A DNA stretch of 64,000 nt from Deltaproteobacteria bacterium Ga0077539 (GTDB lineage: Bacteria; Myxococcota_A; Polyangia; Polyangiales; Ga0077539). Made by a program: the position numbers and the translations under genes. The notes beneath the pieces were generated by a model that had not been told where the DNA came from, ran no database searches, and saw nothing but the letters and a program-made list of their open reading frames with translations. The stretch lies in the NCBI GenBank assembly GCA_001465015.1, contig LNEO01000119.1, forward strand, positions 29,765-93,764, read 5' to 3'. Within the stretch, counting starts at the first letter, position 1; every line of letters starts with the position of its first letter. Of the stretch, positions 19,205 to 27,611 are shown piece after piece.

Positions 19205-20335
19205 ATGGACCAGGTCCCCATCGCGCTCTCTCTCGCAACAGTCCTCGCAGAAGGAGCGCCCTTCTCCGCGCCTCCGAGCGGCGCGTCGCGATTCGGCCAC
19301 ACCCTCGCCGTCGGCGACCCGCAGGCCCCTCTCGAGAAGCTCCTCGAGATCCTGGCGAGCCGCGATTTGCTGGCAGAAAACGGGATGCTCCGCGAAGACG
19401 TCCGCCTGGTGTCGATCGGCGACCATTTCGACTGGGGGCCCGTTCGAGAGCGCGCCCGCGCCGCGTACGATGGCCTTCGGACGATCGCCTGGCTCGCCGC
19501 ACATCCGGCCGATCAGGTGATCCTGCTGGCCGGCAACCACGACCTCGCTCGCGTTGGAGAACTCGCGGACTACTCGGACGACAAATTCGAGCGCGCCCGC
19601 GCCGAGGCCGATCGAGGCTATCGCGACGAGCATCCCGTCCGCCCCGAACCCGCGTTTTGCGCGGAGTTCGACCTTCCGAGCTGGGAGGTGGCGTCCCGCG
19701 ACCTGAGCGCATTTCGCAGCGCGCAGCGGGATTGGGTGACCGCGCTGTTGCGATCGGGGCGGCTCCGGATCGCCGTCGAGCTCGAGGGCGTGCTGCTCAC
19801 GCACGCAGGGGTCTCGACGGTCGAGCTCGACCGACTCGCCCTCGACGCGCACGCGCGCACCGACGCGACGGCGGTCGCCCAGGCCCTCGAAGCACGCTTC
19901 GTTCGCGCGCTTCGCGCCTGGCGCGGAGAGCCCCTCTCGATCCCGCACCTTCACGCGCCCGGCAACTGCGCAGGCGAAGGCGGGGGCATGCTCTATCACC
20001 GATTCACCACGCACACGCCAGACGAGTGGTCCGTTCGAGAGGACGGCCTGCGGCGTCGAGCCCATGTGTCGCAGCTCGCGCCGGGACTCGCGCAGGCGAT
20101 CGGGCACATCCGCGACAAGAAATCGCTGCAGCTGCTCGGGCTCGACGCGAGCAACGCGACGATCGGCCTTCTTCGGACGCTCACGGTCCTCGAAGGGCGC
20201 TGGCGGTACGCGACTGGAGCCGAGCCTTCGCCGTCCCAAGCGGCAGCGACGCTCGTGCACCTCGACGGGGCGATGCTCGACGCCGACCCGCGCACCTACC
20301 AGCTCTTCGACCTCGAACGCCGAGCCCCGCGCTGA
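19205..20335 (+). CDS. Calcineurin-like metallophosphoesterase
   Basis: A 376-residue phosphoesterase of the metallo-dependent phosphatase fold. Motifs in order: AVGDPQAP (motif I, with Gln where many members have His), SIGDHFDWGP (motif II), LLAGNHD (motif III), LLTHAG (motif IV) and AIGHIRDKK (motif V). These provide the two-metal site. I start at the ATG at 19205, as the ten codons before it are Arg/Ser-rich and less likely. The substrate, protein or nucleotide, cannot be told from the sequence. It lies upstream of the desaturase gene on the same strand but 120 nt away, so co-transcription is uncertain. Confidence 0.85.
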   Translation: MDQVPIALSLATVLAEGAPFSAPPSGASRFGHTLAVGDPQAPLEKLLEILASRDLLAENGMLREDVRLVSIGDHFDWGPVRERARAAYDGLRTIAWLAAHPADQVILLAGNHDLARVGELADYSDDKFERARAEADRGYRDEHPVRPEPAFCAEFDLPSWEVASRDLSAFRSAQRDWVTALLRSGRLRIAVELEGVLLTHAGVSTVELDRLALDAHARTDATAVAQALEARFVRALRAWRGEPLSIPHLHAPGNCAGEGGGMLYHRFTTHTPDEWSVREDGLRRRAHVSQLAPGLAQAIGHIRDKKSLQLLGLDASNATIGLLRTLTVLEGRWRYATGAEPSPSQAAATLVHLDGAMLDADPRTYQLFDLERRAPR

Positions 20336-20455
20336 CTGAACCTCGCACCGCCGTGACCGAAGTGTGACCGCGCTCGAACGCCGCGGACACCGCAGCGTGG
20401 GAAACATCACTTTGTCGCTCTCGCCTCGGTGCCTGAGCGAAAGGAGCACCTCGCC

Positions 20456-21265
20456 GTGTACGTCATCCTCGCGTTCTTCGTCGGCCACTGGGCGCTGTCG
20501 ATCTTCGTGCAGACCTTCTATCTGCATCGGTATTCGGCACACAAAATGTTCACGATGAGCCGCGGCTGGGAGCGGTTCTTTCACTTCGCCACGTGGCTCA
20601 TCCAGGGAAGCTCCTATCTCAACCCGCGGGGCTACGCGTTTTTGCACCGCGAGCACCACGCGTACAGCGACGATGAGCGCGACCCGCACTCGCCCCACGC
20701 GCACCCCAACGTCATGGCCATGATGTGGAAGACCAAGGAGCGTTATCAGGGCCTGACGACAGGAACGATGGAGACCGAGCGACGGTTTCAGGGCGACGTT
20801 CCGAGCTGGCCGCTGCTCGATCGGATCGGCGACTCGTACATCACCCGCGTGCTCTTCGGCGTGCTCTACACGTTGGTGTACGTCCGCTTCGCGCCGCACT
20901 GGGCGTTGTTTCTGCTCTTGCCTGCGCACTACCTCATGGGCCCGCTGCACGGCGCGATCGTCAACTGGTGCGGGCACAAGTACGGCTACCGCAACTTCGC
21001 CACGAAAGATCGCAGCGTGAACACGCTCCCGTTCGACTTTCTGACGGGCGGAGAGCTCTTTCAAAACAATCACCACAAGTATCCGATGGCGCCCAATTTC
21101 GCCGCGCGCGCCTGGGAGATCGACCCGAGCTGGACCGTGATTCGCCTCTTCGCGTGGCTCGGGATCATCAAGCTCTCGCCGCACGTCCAGGTCATGCGCT
21201 ATCAACCAAAGAATGCTCCCGACGAGACCGACCCTGCGCTCCCCGAGGACGCAGCGACCCTGTAA
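20456..21265 (+). CDS. Membrane acyl (delta-9-type) fatty acid desaturase
   Basis: A di-iron membrane desaturase of about 269 residues that introduces a double bond into acyl chains. The three His clusters are present: HRYSAH, HREHHAYSD and, near the end, NNHHKYP, together with CGHKYGYRN. Hydrophobic segments flank them (VILAFFVGHWALSIF, VLFGVLYTLVYVRF, WALFLLLPAHYLM). I chose the GTG at 20456 because AAGGAG lies 9 nt upstream and the protein then begins right at the first membrane helix, as in its relatives; an in-frame GTG at 20429 has no ribosome site. The acceptor (acyl-CoA or lipid) is not determined. Confidence 0.9.
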   Translation: MYVILAFFVGHWALSIFVQTFYLHRYSAHKMFTMSRGWERFFHFATWLIQGSSYLNPRGYAFLHREHHAYSDDERDPHSPHAHPNVMAMMWKTKERYQGLTTGTMETERRFQGDVPSWPLLDRIGDSYITRVLFGVLYTLVYVRFAPHWALFLLLPAHYLMGPLHGAIVNWCGHKYGYRNFATKDRSVNTLPFDFLTGGELFQNNHHKYPMAPNFAARAWEIDPSWTVIRLFAWLGIIKLSPHVQVMRYQPKNAPDETDPALPEDAATL

Positions 21266-21494
21266 TTGCCACGTCGGTTGGTTGTTTGTGCTTGTTTTCA
21301 TGGTGAGCGAGGGGCTCGCCGCCTGTCGCTGCGACCGGCCTTCGGGGCCGAGCGCGACCGAGCCCGCGACCGCGCCGGCCGCCCATCCGCCGAGCGTCGC
21401 TCCGCCGCCGATCATCGCGGATCCGACGCGGATCCCCGGGACGTATCCGCTGCTCGAGCAGCCGCCGCGAGGATCCGACGCGGGCCGCGATTGA
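21213..21494 (+). CDS. Small putative lipoprotein overlapping desaturase 3' end
   Basis: A 93-residue frame that begins inside the last 53 nt of the desaturase gene. Its N-terminus is Arg-rich, then GWLFVLVFMVSEGLAAC gives a hydrophobic core and a lipobox (LAAC), followed by a Pro/Ala-rich tail with no domain. This looks like a myxobacterial mini-lipoprotein. Later starts (TTG 21282, GTG 21288, ATG 21300) are possible but would shorten the signal. Support is the lipobox and composition only; it could be chance. Confidence 0.45.
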   Translation: MLPTRPTLRSPRTQRPCNCHVGWLFVLVFMVSEGLAACRCDRPSGPSATEPATAPAAHPPSVAPPPIIADPTRIPGTYPLLEQPPRGSDAGRD

Positions 21495-21525
21495 TCGGGC
21501 CGCGAGTGCCGTATCCTCCCTGGCG

Positions 21526-22629
21526 ATGACCACGATCCGTGCGCTCGAGTCCGCGATGGAACACATCGCTCCTACACGCTTCGCCGCCGAGTGGGACAAC
21601 GTCGGCTTGCTCGTGGGCGACCGCGCCGCGCCGCTCGCGCGCGCGCTGCTCGCGATCGACCTGACGCCAGAGGTCTACCAAGAGGCGCGCTCGCTCGGCG
21701 TGGACGCGGTGATCGCCTACCACCCGCCGATCTTCAAGCCGATCAACCGTGTTCTGCCAGGCTCGATCGCCTTCGACGCGGTGCGCGACAAGATCGCGAT
21801 CTACTCACCGCACACCGCGCTCGACGCGGCGCCCGGCGGGACCAACGACATCCTGGCCGACGCCGTCGGAATCTCGCCGAGCCTGCGACGCGGACTCGAG
21901 CCGCCGACGCCGAAGGACAGCGCGCTCAAGCTCGTCACGTTCGTGCCCGAAGCGCACGTCGACAAGGTCGCCGAGGCCCTCTTCGACGCGGGCGCAGGCC
22001 GCATCGGCGACTACACCCGATGCTCATTTCGCCTCCGCGGTCAGGGAACGTTCTTCGGCGACCCCTCCTCGACCTCGCCCGTCGTCGGAGCCGCAGGTCG
22101 CCTCGAGACCGTCGACGAGGTGCGCCTCGAGGTCCTCGTTGCCCTCGCGAAGCTCGACGCCGTGCTCGCCGCGCACCGCCGCGCGCACCCCTACGAAACG
22201 CCAGCGTTCGACCTGCTTCGCGTCGCCGCTCCGCCAGAGCACCTCGGCTTCGGTCGCGTCGGCCCCCTCGAAGAGCCAGCGCCGCTCGACGACGTCTTGT
22301 CGCGGTTGAAGCGCGCGCTCTCGATCGATCACTTGCTCGTCGCGGGCCCGACCGATCGCGTCATTCGAACCGCCGCCGTCGGCGCAGGCGCGACCGGCGA
22401 AATGCTCGGCGCCGCCCTTCGCGCCAAGGTCGACCTCTTCGTGCTCGGCGAGATGCGACACCACGACGCCCTGCGCGCCGCCACGCAATCGACGACCGTC
22501 GTCATGACCCTTCACTCGAACAGCGAGCGCGCCACGCTCGCGCCGCTCCGCGATCGGCTCGCCACCGCGCTCTCCGGCGTCGAGCTGCACATCAGCCGCC
22601 ACGATCGGGACCCGTTCATCGTGCGCTGA
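21526..22629 (+). CDS. Nif3-like dinuclear metal centre protein
   Basis: A 367-residue member of the NIF3/YbgI (DUF34) family, ring-forming proteins with a two-metal centre and debated function (GTP cyclohydrolase-like fold, metal or cofactor repair). The metal ligands are seen in AYHPPIF near the N-terminus, YSPHTALDA, and GEMRHHDAL near the C-terminus. The length is greater than E. coli YbgI (about 250) because of a central insertion around residues 130-240 with a PII/CutA-like pattern, as in longer family members. It ends 7 nt from the convergent rtcR gene. Confidence 0.88.
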   Translation: MTTIRALESAMEHIAPTRFAAEWDNVGLLVGDRAAPLARALLAIDLTPEVYQEARSLGVDAVIAYHPPIFKPINRVLPGSIAFDAVRDKIAIYSPHTALDAAPGGTNDILADAVGISPSLRRGLEPPTPKDSALKLVTFVPEAHVDKVAEALFDAGAGRIGDYTRCSFRLRGQGTFFGDPSSTSPVVGAAGRLETVDEVRLEVLVALAKLDAVLAAHRRAHPYETPAFDLLRVAAPPEHLGFGRVGPLEEPAPLDDVLSRLKRALSIDHLLVAGPTDRVIRTAAVGAGATGEMLGAALRAKVDLFVLGEMRHHDALRAATQSTTVVMTLHSNSERATLAPLRDRLATALSGVELHISRHDRDPFIVR

Positions 22630-22636
22630 CCGATCG

Positions 22637-24226
22637 TCACCGCTTCGAGAACGCCGCAGGATCGATCTTCAACCGAGCGCACAGCTTTCGCGCGCGGTCT
22701 GAGTAGTTCACCTCCGCCCCTGACGATCGCGGCCGATCGAAGAGGATTCTGCCAGCGTCCGCGAGGCTCTTGCTCCGTCGCAGCGCGTCGATGACCTCCG
22801 CTCGAACGACGCGATCGACCAGATCCCACTCGCCGTCGTCCGCGATCGCATCGCGCCGAACAGAGAGAGCGTTGTCCGATCGGACGCGAGGCGCCTCCCA
22901 CGCGTCGAGGAGCACCATGATCTCTCGTTCGACGTCGTCGGTGTCGATCAGCCCTTCGTCGGCGCTCGAAGCCATGCGCAGCACGCTCTGCGAGAGGTCT
23001 CGAAAATTGTGCGGCCACCGCGCATCGTCGGTCTGCGCGAAGGACAGGTATTTCGCCAGCGCGGATCGAGAGAAGCGCGCGCGACGATGAAAGCGCGCCT
23101 CGAACTGCTCGAGCTCGTATCGAACGTTGCTCTCGATGTCCTCGCGGCGCTCGCGCAGCGGCGGAAGCCGAAACGACCACGTCGCGATGCGCGCCAGCAG
23201 ATCGTCGCGAAAGCGTCCCGCGGCCACGTCTGCGCGCAGGTCTCGGTTGGTTCCGCACAGGAGCGCGAAGCTCGAGCGCTCTGGCTCGTCGGACCCGAGC
23301 GGATAAAACCGTCCCTCTTCGATGGCCGTGAGCAAGATCGCTTGCTCTTCGAGCCCGAGCTCGCCCACCTCGTCGAGAAAGAGCATGCCCCCGTCGGCCG
23401 CGCGCAGATACCCCTTTCGATCACGGTCCGCGCCGGTGAACGACCCGCGCTTGTGGCCGAACAACGCGCTCTCGCGCAGCGTCCCCCGCAAGGTCGCGCA
23501 GTTGACCTCGACCAGCGGACCCGCGAGCGTCCGCTGCTGTTTTCTCAGCGCAAACACGCGCCGCGCGAGGGCGCTCTTGCCCACGCCAGTCTCGCCCCAC
23601 AGCAAGATCGGGACAGCGGGCCCCAGGGCCGCGCGCTCGAGCCGCGCGATCACCGCGTCGTAGCTCTTCGAGCGCGTGTCGATCCCCATCTTCAACAGCG
23701 ACTGCCCCTCGAGCCGGTCTCGGTGCCGTCGACGTTCGATCGCTGGATACCGCGACAGATCGAGGTCCACGACATCGATGGTGCCGCGCGCGTCGCGCGT
23801 CTTGGCCTTCGGGGGCGCGCTCTGCACGAGCTTGGCCGGAACGAAGTGCTCGCTCACCAGCAGATACCAGACGATCTGCATCACGTGGGTCCCCGTCGTG
23901 ATGTGAACGAAGTGCTCGTCTTCTTCGCGAAAGGTTCGCCCCCGCGCAAACTCGTAGAACGCCGCGTACACCTCTTCGAAGGACCACGCGTCCTCGAGCG
24001 CGATCGTCACGCGCTCGACTTCGATCGACGGGCGCACCTCGCGCACCGCTCGCTCGAGGCTCTCGGTCGTCGACCGCGACGCCGCTTGATCGATGAGCAC
24101 CAGCCGATCGACCTCGAGCACCTCTGGACGTTGCACGCACACGAGCGTCGGCCTCCACTGGCCAGGCGCGTCGTAGCGCTGCCCCACCACGCTGATCAGA
24201 ACCCGCTCGCTTCGACGCTTCGCCAT
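22637..24226 (-). CDS. rtcR: RtcR, sigma-54 activator of RNA repair genes
   Basis: A 529-residue bacterial enhancer-binding protein. Residues 1-180 are the RtcR sensor region (CARF fold in characterised RtcR, which senses RNA fragments with cyclic phosphate ends). The AAA+ domain shows GETGVGKS (211-218), the sigma-54-contacting loop as GSFTGA (261-266, Ser in place of the usual Ala), Walker B LFLDE and R-finger region DLLARI. The C-terminal region (about 465-529) has the helix-turn-helix. It is divergent from rtcB, its expected target, with 147 nt between the start codons. The order rtcR-rtcB is the classical arrangement; no rtcA is present here. Confidence 0.95.
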   Translation of the reverse strand: MAKRRSERVLISVVGQRYDAPGQWRPTLVCVQRPEVLEVDRLVLIDQAASRSTTESLERAVREVRPSIEVERVTIALEDAWSFEEVYAAFYEFARGRTFREEDEHFVHITTGTHVMQIVWYLLVSEHFVPAKLVQSAPPKAKTRDARGTIDVVDLDLSRYPAIERRRHRDRLEGQSLLKMGIDTRSKSYDAVIARLERAALGPAVPILLWGETGVGKSALARRVFALRKQQRTLAGPLVEVNCATLRGTLRESALFGHKRGSFTGADRDRKGYLRAADGGMLFLDEVGELGLEEQAILLTAIEEGRFYPLGSDEPERSSFALLCGTNRDLRADVAAGRFRDDLLARIATWSFRLPPLRERREDIESNVRYELEQFEARFHRRARFSRSALAKYLSFAQTDDARWPHNFRDLSQSVLRMASSADEGLIDTDDVEREIMVLLDAWEAPRVRSDNALSVRRDAIADDGEWDLVDRVVRAEVIDALRRSKSLADAGRILFDRPRSSGAEVNYSDRARKLCARLKIDPAAFSKR

Positions 24227-24244
24227 CGAGGCCTCGCATCATAG

Positions 24245-24290
24245 CGTATTCGATACGAGATATATCTAAATGAATATACGATAAGTATTC
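24245..24290. promoter_or_regulatory. AT-rich inverted repeats between rtcR and rtcB, candidate RtcR sites
   Basis: This stretch is strikingly AT-rich for the genome. It contains the dyad CGTAT-TCG-ATACG (24245-24257) and a second dyad GAATA ... TATTC (24272-24290). They lie 55-100 nt upstream of the start predicted from the sigma-54-like element, a usual place for enhancer-binding protein sites. Binding by RtcR is inferred from position only. Confidence 0.5.
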
Positions 24291-24318
24291 TGCTAGTCGA
24301 AACGCATCGAATGAGCGG

Positions 24319-24334
24319 TGGCATGGCGCGTGAA
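24319..24334 (+). promoter_or_regulatory. Weak sigma-54-like -24/-12 element before rtcB
   Basis: TGGCATG, four bases, then GTGAA resembles the sigma-54 consensus TGGCACG-N4-TTGCA with correct spacing, but the -12 GC is GA. It would start transcription about 29 nt before the rtcB ATG. It is supported mainly by the presence of divergent rtcR. Confidence 0.35.
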
Positions 24335-24373
24335 CTGTCTCTCGACGCATCACGCAACGGAGGCACACACGCC

Positions 24374-25624
24374 ATGAAGCTCCACACGACGCCCAACGGG
24401 AAGACGGTTCGAATTTTCGCAGACGACCTCGACGCGAAGGCGCTCGAGCAGATCGAGCGCATCGCGGAGCTGCCGTCGATCGTCGGCGACCTCGCGTTGA
24501 TGGCCGACGCGCACGCGGGTAAGGGCGTTCCCATCGGAACGGTCTTCGGAACGGAGGGCCTCGTCGTGCCCGACGTGATCTCCGGCGACATCGGCTGCGG
24601 GATGATCTTGATGAAGACGTCCCTTCGAGCGAGCGAGATCGTCCCGTCGGTGGCGCAGAAGATCCTCGCCCGCGTCAACGACGTCGCGTGCAAGCTTTTG
24701 CACGAGGCCGAGTCGACGGCGATGCCCGCGTTTTCGGACGCGGTCGAGCCGGTGGTCGCGAGCAACGCTTCGCGCGCCGCACGTCAGCTCGGAACGCTCG
24801 GCGGCGGAAACCACTTCTGCGAGCTGCAGAAGGACTCCGAGGGCAACCTCTGGGTGATGGTCCACTCCGGCTCGCGCGGGCTCGGTCAGGCGGTCAACGG
24901 CCACTATCGTGCAAAGGCCGAGGAGCTCTGCGCGCGGCTCGGCGCGACGTACCCCAACGGGTTCGCGTTTCTTCCGGTCGACTCCGACGAGGGTCGCGGC
25001 TACCTGGCCGAGCAGGAGTTCTGCCTGCGCTACGCCGAGGCCAACCGTGAGCTCATTCGCAAGGCGTGTGAGCGCGCGATCGGCGACGTCGTCGGCCCGT
25101 ACGAAGTGAGCTTCGTCGTTCAGACGCACCACAACTTTCTCTCGAAGGAGAGCTGGGATGGACGTGACGTGTACGTGCATCGAAAGGGAGCGGTCGCCGC
25201 GCCGAAGGGCGCGTACGTGACCATTCCGGGATCGATGGAGAGCAAGAGCTTTCTGTGCCGCGGCACGGGCTCGGCCCTCTCGCACGCCTCGGTGTCGCAC
25301 GGCGCAGGACGAAAGAAGTCCCGCGGCGCGATGCTGCCGAAGGTGCACATGAAGGACGAGCGCGGCGAGGTCTTTCGCGACAAGGGAGGCTACGCCCGCG
25401 TCGACAAGGAGGCGACCGAGCGCGCAAAGCGCGAGGCCGCAGACGCCATGCTGCGCGAGATGACCGACAAGGGAATCACGCTCGTTACGCACGACCCCGC
25501 GGGCGTGCTCGACGAGCGTGGACACGGCTACAAGGACGTCGCCGCCGTCATCGCGGCGCAGCACGAGCTGCTCGAGGTCGTGACCGAGCTGGTCCCGATC
25601 GGCGTGGTGAAGGCGCCCACGTGA
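24374..25624 (+). CDS. rtcB: RNA ligase RtcB
   Basis: A 416-residue GTP-dependent RNA ligase that joins 2',3'-cyclic phosphate or 3'-phosphate ends to 5'-OH ends. Signatures: MADAHAGKGVPIG, GDIGCGM (Cys/Asp metal ligands), GGGNHF, VHSGSRGLG, VQTHHNF and SHGAGRKKS, where the His is guanylylated. I chose the ATG at 24374 since GGAGG sits 10 nt upstream; the frame from 24311 overlaps the promoter candidate. It is divergent from rtcR, and RNase R begins 80 nt downstream. The assignment is firm at the family level; whether the substrate is tRNA or rRNA fragments is not known. Confidence 0.96.
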   Translation: MKLHTTPNGKTVRIFADDLDAKALEQIERIAELPSIVGDLALMADAHAGKGVPIGTVFGTEGLVVPDVISGDIGCGMILMKTSLRASEIVPSVAQKILARVNDVACKLLHEAESTAMPAFSDAVEPVVASNASRAARQLGTLGGGNHFCELQKDSEGNLWVMVHSGSRGLGQAVNGHYRAKAEELCARLGATYPNGFAFLPVDSDEGRGYLAEQEFCLRYAEANRELIRKACERAIGDVVGPYEVSFVVQTHHNFLSKESWDGRDVYVHRKGAVAAPKGAYVTIPGSMESKSFLCRGTGSALSHASVSHGAGRKKSRGAMLPKVHMKDERGEVFRDKGGYARVDKEATERAKREAADAMLREMTDKGITLVTHDPAGVLDERGHGYKDVAAVIAAQHELLEVVTELVPIGVVKAPT

Positions 25625-25704
25625 CCGCGCGAGAGCGCGGACACAGCGCAGGGGGGGGCCTTTTCAACGACGCAGAACGTGCGCAGGCTCCCGGCCCCAC
25701 AAGC

Positions 25705-27606
25705 ATGAGTGATACGAGCAGTCGCCGCGACGTGGTGGGGCGCGTCGCGGTCAATCCGCGTGGGTTTGGCTTTTTGGAGGTGGACCTCGGCGAGAGCGGC
25801 GACGTTCTTCGCGCGTTCATCGCGCCGCCCGCGCTCAACGCGTTTCTCGCAGACGACGTCGTCGCGGGCAGCATCGTGCGCGCGGACGACGGACGGTGGA
25901 ACGCCGTCGACCTCACCCTCTACGAGCGCCCTCGCACCGAGCTCGTCGGCGAGGTCGTGGCCCGTCGCGGCGCGTTCTTTCTCCGCGTCGATCGCGAGGT
26001 GTCGAACACCGATTGGCCGCTCGATTCGCGGGGCCAATCGCTGGAGGCCGGATCGACCGTGCTCGCGCGAATCGCCGACGATACGGGCTCGGTCGCGCAG
26101 CTTCGTCGGCGCGTCGACGGCAGCGACGACCCGTCGCTCGCGCGCGTGATCGCGCGGCACCGGATCCTGACCGAGTGGAGCGCCGAAGCGCTCGAACAAG
26201 CGCGAACCCTCGCGCGAAGGCCTCACGCGGTCGACGGTCGTCGAGACCTCCGGTCGCTGCCGAACGTCACCGTCGACGCGCCGTCCACCCGGGACATCGA
26301 CGACGCCATCGCAGTTCTCCCAGCGGACCGCGAAGGCGCGCTTCGGCTCTTTGTCTCCATCGCGGACCCTTCGGACTTCATCGACCAGGGCACGCCGCTC
26401 GATCGGGAGGCGCGCGCTCGCGCGACGAGCACCTACCTGGCAGGCCGCACGCTGCCCATGTTGCCCGACGAGCTGTCGTCGGGGCACTTGTCGCTGCACC
26501 CCGAGGTCGATCGCCGGACCCTCACCTGTGAGATGCGCATCGACCCCGAAGGAAACATCACGGCGACGGACGTCTACGAGTCCGTCATTCGCTCGTTTGC
26601 GCGCCTGAACTACGAGGAGACCGCCGCCTACCTCGACCGCGGCGAGACGAGCCGCGAGGTCGAGAAGGTGCGCTCGTCGATGCCGTGGTTTCGCGCCGCG
26701 AGCGCGAGGCTCGGGGCGTTTCGCGCGCGGCGCGGAGGCGTCCGCATCGCGCAAGACGAGGCGAAGATCACCGTCGATCCGGCGACGGGCCAGGTGAGCA
26801 CCGTCGAGGCGCACAAGCCCAACAGCGCGCACGTGATGATCGAGCGCTTCATGGTGGCGGCCAATGAGGCCATCGCGCGATGGCTCACCGAGCGGGGCGT
26901 TCCGTCGCTGCTTCGGGTGCACGACATTCCGGGCGAAGACGCGGTCAGCGACCTCGCCGAAATCGCGGAGAACTTCGGGTACGCCGCGGGGTTCGGCCCC
27001 AAGCTCACGCCCTTGTCTCTGGCGGCCTTCGACGCGCAGATCGACGCTGCGCCCGAGGAGCCCGCGATTCGCTCGGTGCTGCTCCGCTCGCTCGGCCCCG
27101 CGCGCTATCAGGTCGCGCCGTCGATGCACTTTGGCCTCGCCGCCCCGCTGTACCTGCACTTCACTTCACCGCTGCGGCGGTACGCGGACTTCGAGGTGCA
27201 CCGCACGATCCGCGCGTATTTGCGCGGTCGCCGCGATTGGTCATCGCGCGACCCGTCGCTCGACTCCCTGGCCCGACACGTCAACGAGCGCGCGCGCGCC
27301 GCGACCCGCGCTGAGAACGATCGACGCAAGATGATCGTCGCCCGCTACATGGTCGATCGGGTGGGTCAGCGCTTCTCTGCGCGCATCACGCGGCTGCGCT
27401 CGTTTGCGATCGTCGCGCAGCTCGACGCTTCCTTCGTCGAGGGCTCGATCAGCGTCGATTCGATCCAGGGAGGCCCGTTCGTGCTCGACGCGCGCGAGAC
27501 GCACCTGCGCGGAGACGATCGAGCGTTCACCGTCGGTCAAGCCGTGCGCGTTCGGGTCATCGGAGCCGATCCCGCGCTCGGACGCGTCGAGTTCGCGCTC
27601 GAATAG
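25705..27606 (+). CDS. rnr: RNase R/RNB family 3'-5' exoribonuclease
   Basis: A 633-residue hydrolytic exoribonuclease. The N-terminal cold-shock-like segment has NPRGFGFLEVD; the RNB catalytic centre is DAPSTRDIDDA (about 191-201), with all four acidic metal ligands; VSIADPSDFID, LRRYADFEVHR and SARITRLRSFAI (start of the S1 domain, near 555) follow. The size is smaller than E. coli RNase R (about 810), mainly by a shorter N-terminus and no long basic tail. It lies 80 nt after rtcB on the same strand and may be co-transcribed, linking RNA ligation with decay of fragments. It converges with a kinase gene 5 nt away. Confidence 0.92.
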   Translation: MSDTSSRRDVVGRVAVNPRGFGFLEVDLGESGDVLRAFIAPPALNAFLADDVVAGSIVRADDGRWNAVDLTLYERPRTELVGEVVARRGAFFLRVDREVSNTDWPLDSRGQSLEAGSTVLARIADDTGSVAQLRRRVDGSDDPSLARVIARHRILTEWSAEALEQARTLARRPHAVDGRRDLRSLPNVTVDAPSTRDIDDAIAVLPADREGALRLFVSIADPSDFIDQGTPLDREARARATSTYLAGRTLPMLPDELSSGHLSLHPEVDRRTLTCEMRIDPEGNITATDVYESVIRSFARLNYEETAAYLDRGETSREVEKVRSSMPWFRAASARLGAFRARRGGVRIAQDEAKITVDPATGQVSTVEAHKPNSAHVMIERFMVAANEAIARWLTERGVPSLLRVHDIPGEDAVSDLAEIAENFGYAAGFGPKLTPLSLAAFDAQIDAAPEEPAIRSVLLRSLGPARYQVAPSMHFGLAAPLYLHFTSPLRRYADFEVHRTIRAYLRGRRDWSSRDPSLDSLARHVNERARAATRAENDRRKMIVARYMVDRVGQRFSARITRLRSFAIVAQLDASFVEGSISVDSIQGGPFVLDARETHLRGDDRAFTVGQAVRVRVIGADPALGRVEFALE

Positions 27607-27611
27607 TTGAG

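Noticed and set aside
19049..21415. Minus-strand open frame of 788 codons opposite the phosphoesterase and desaturase genes
   Set aside because: Antisense to two genes with full active-site motifs; no recognisable domain.
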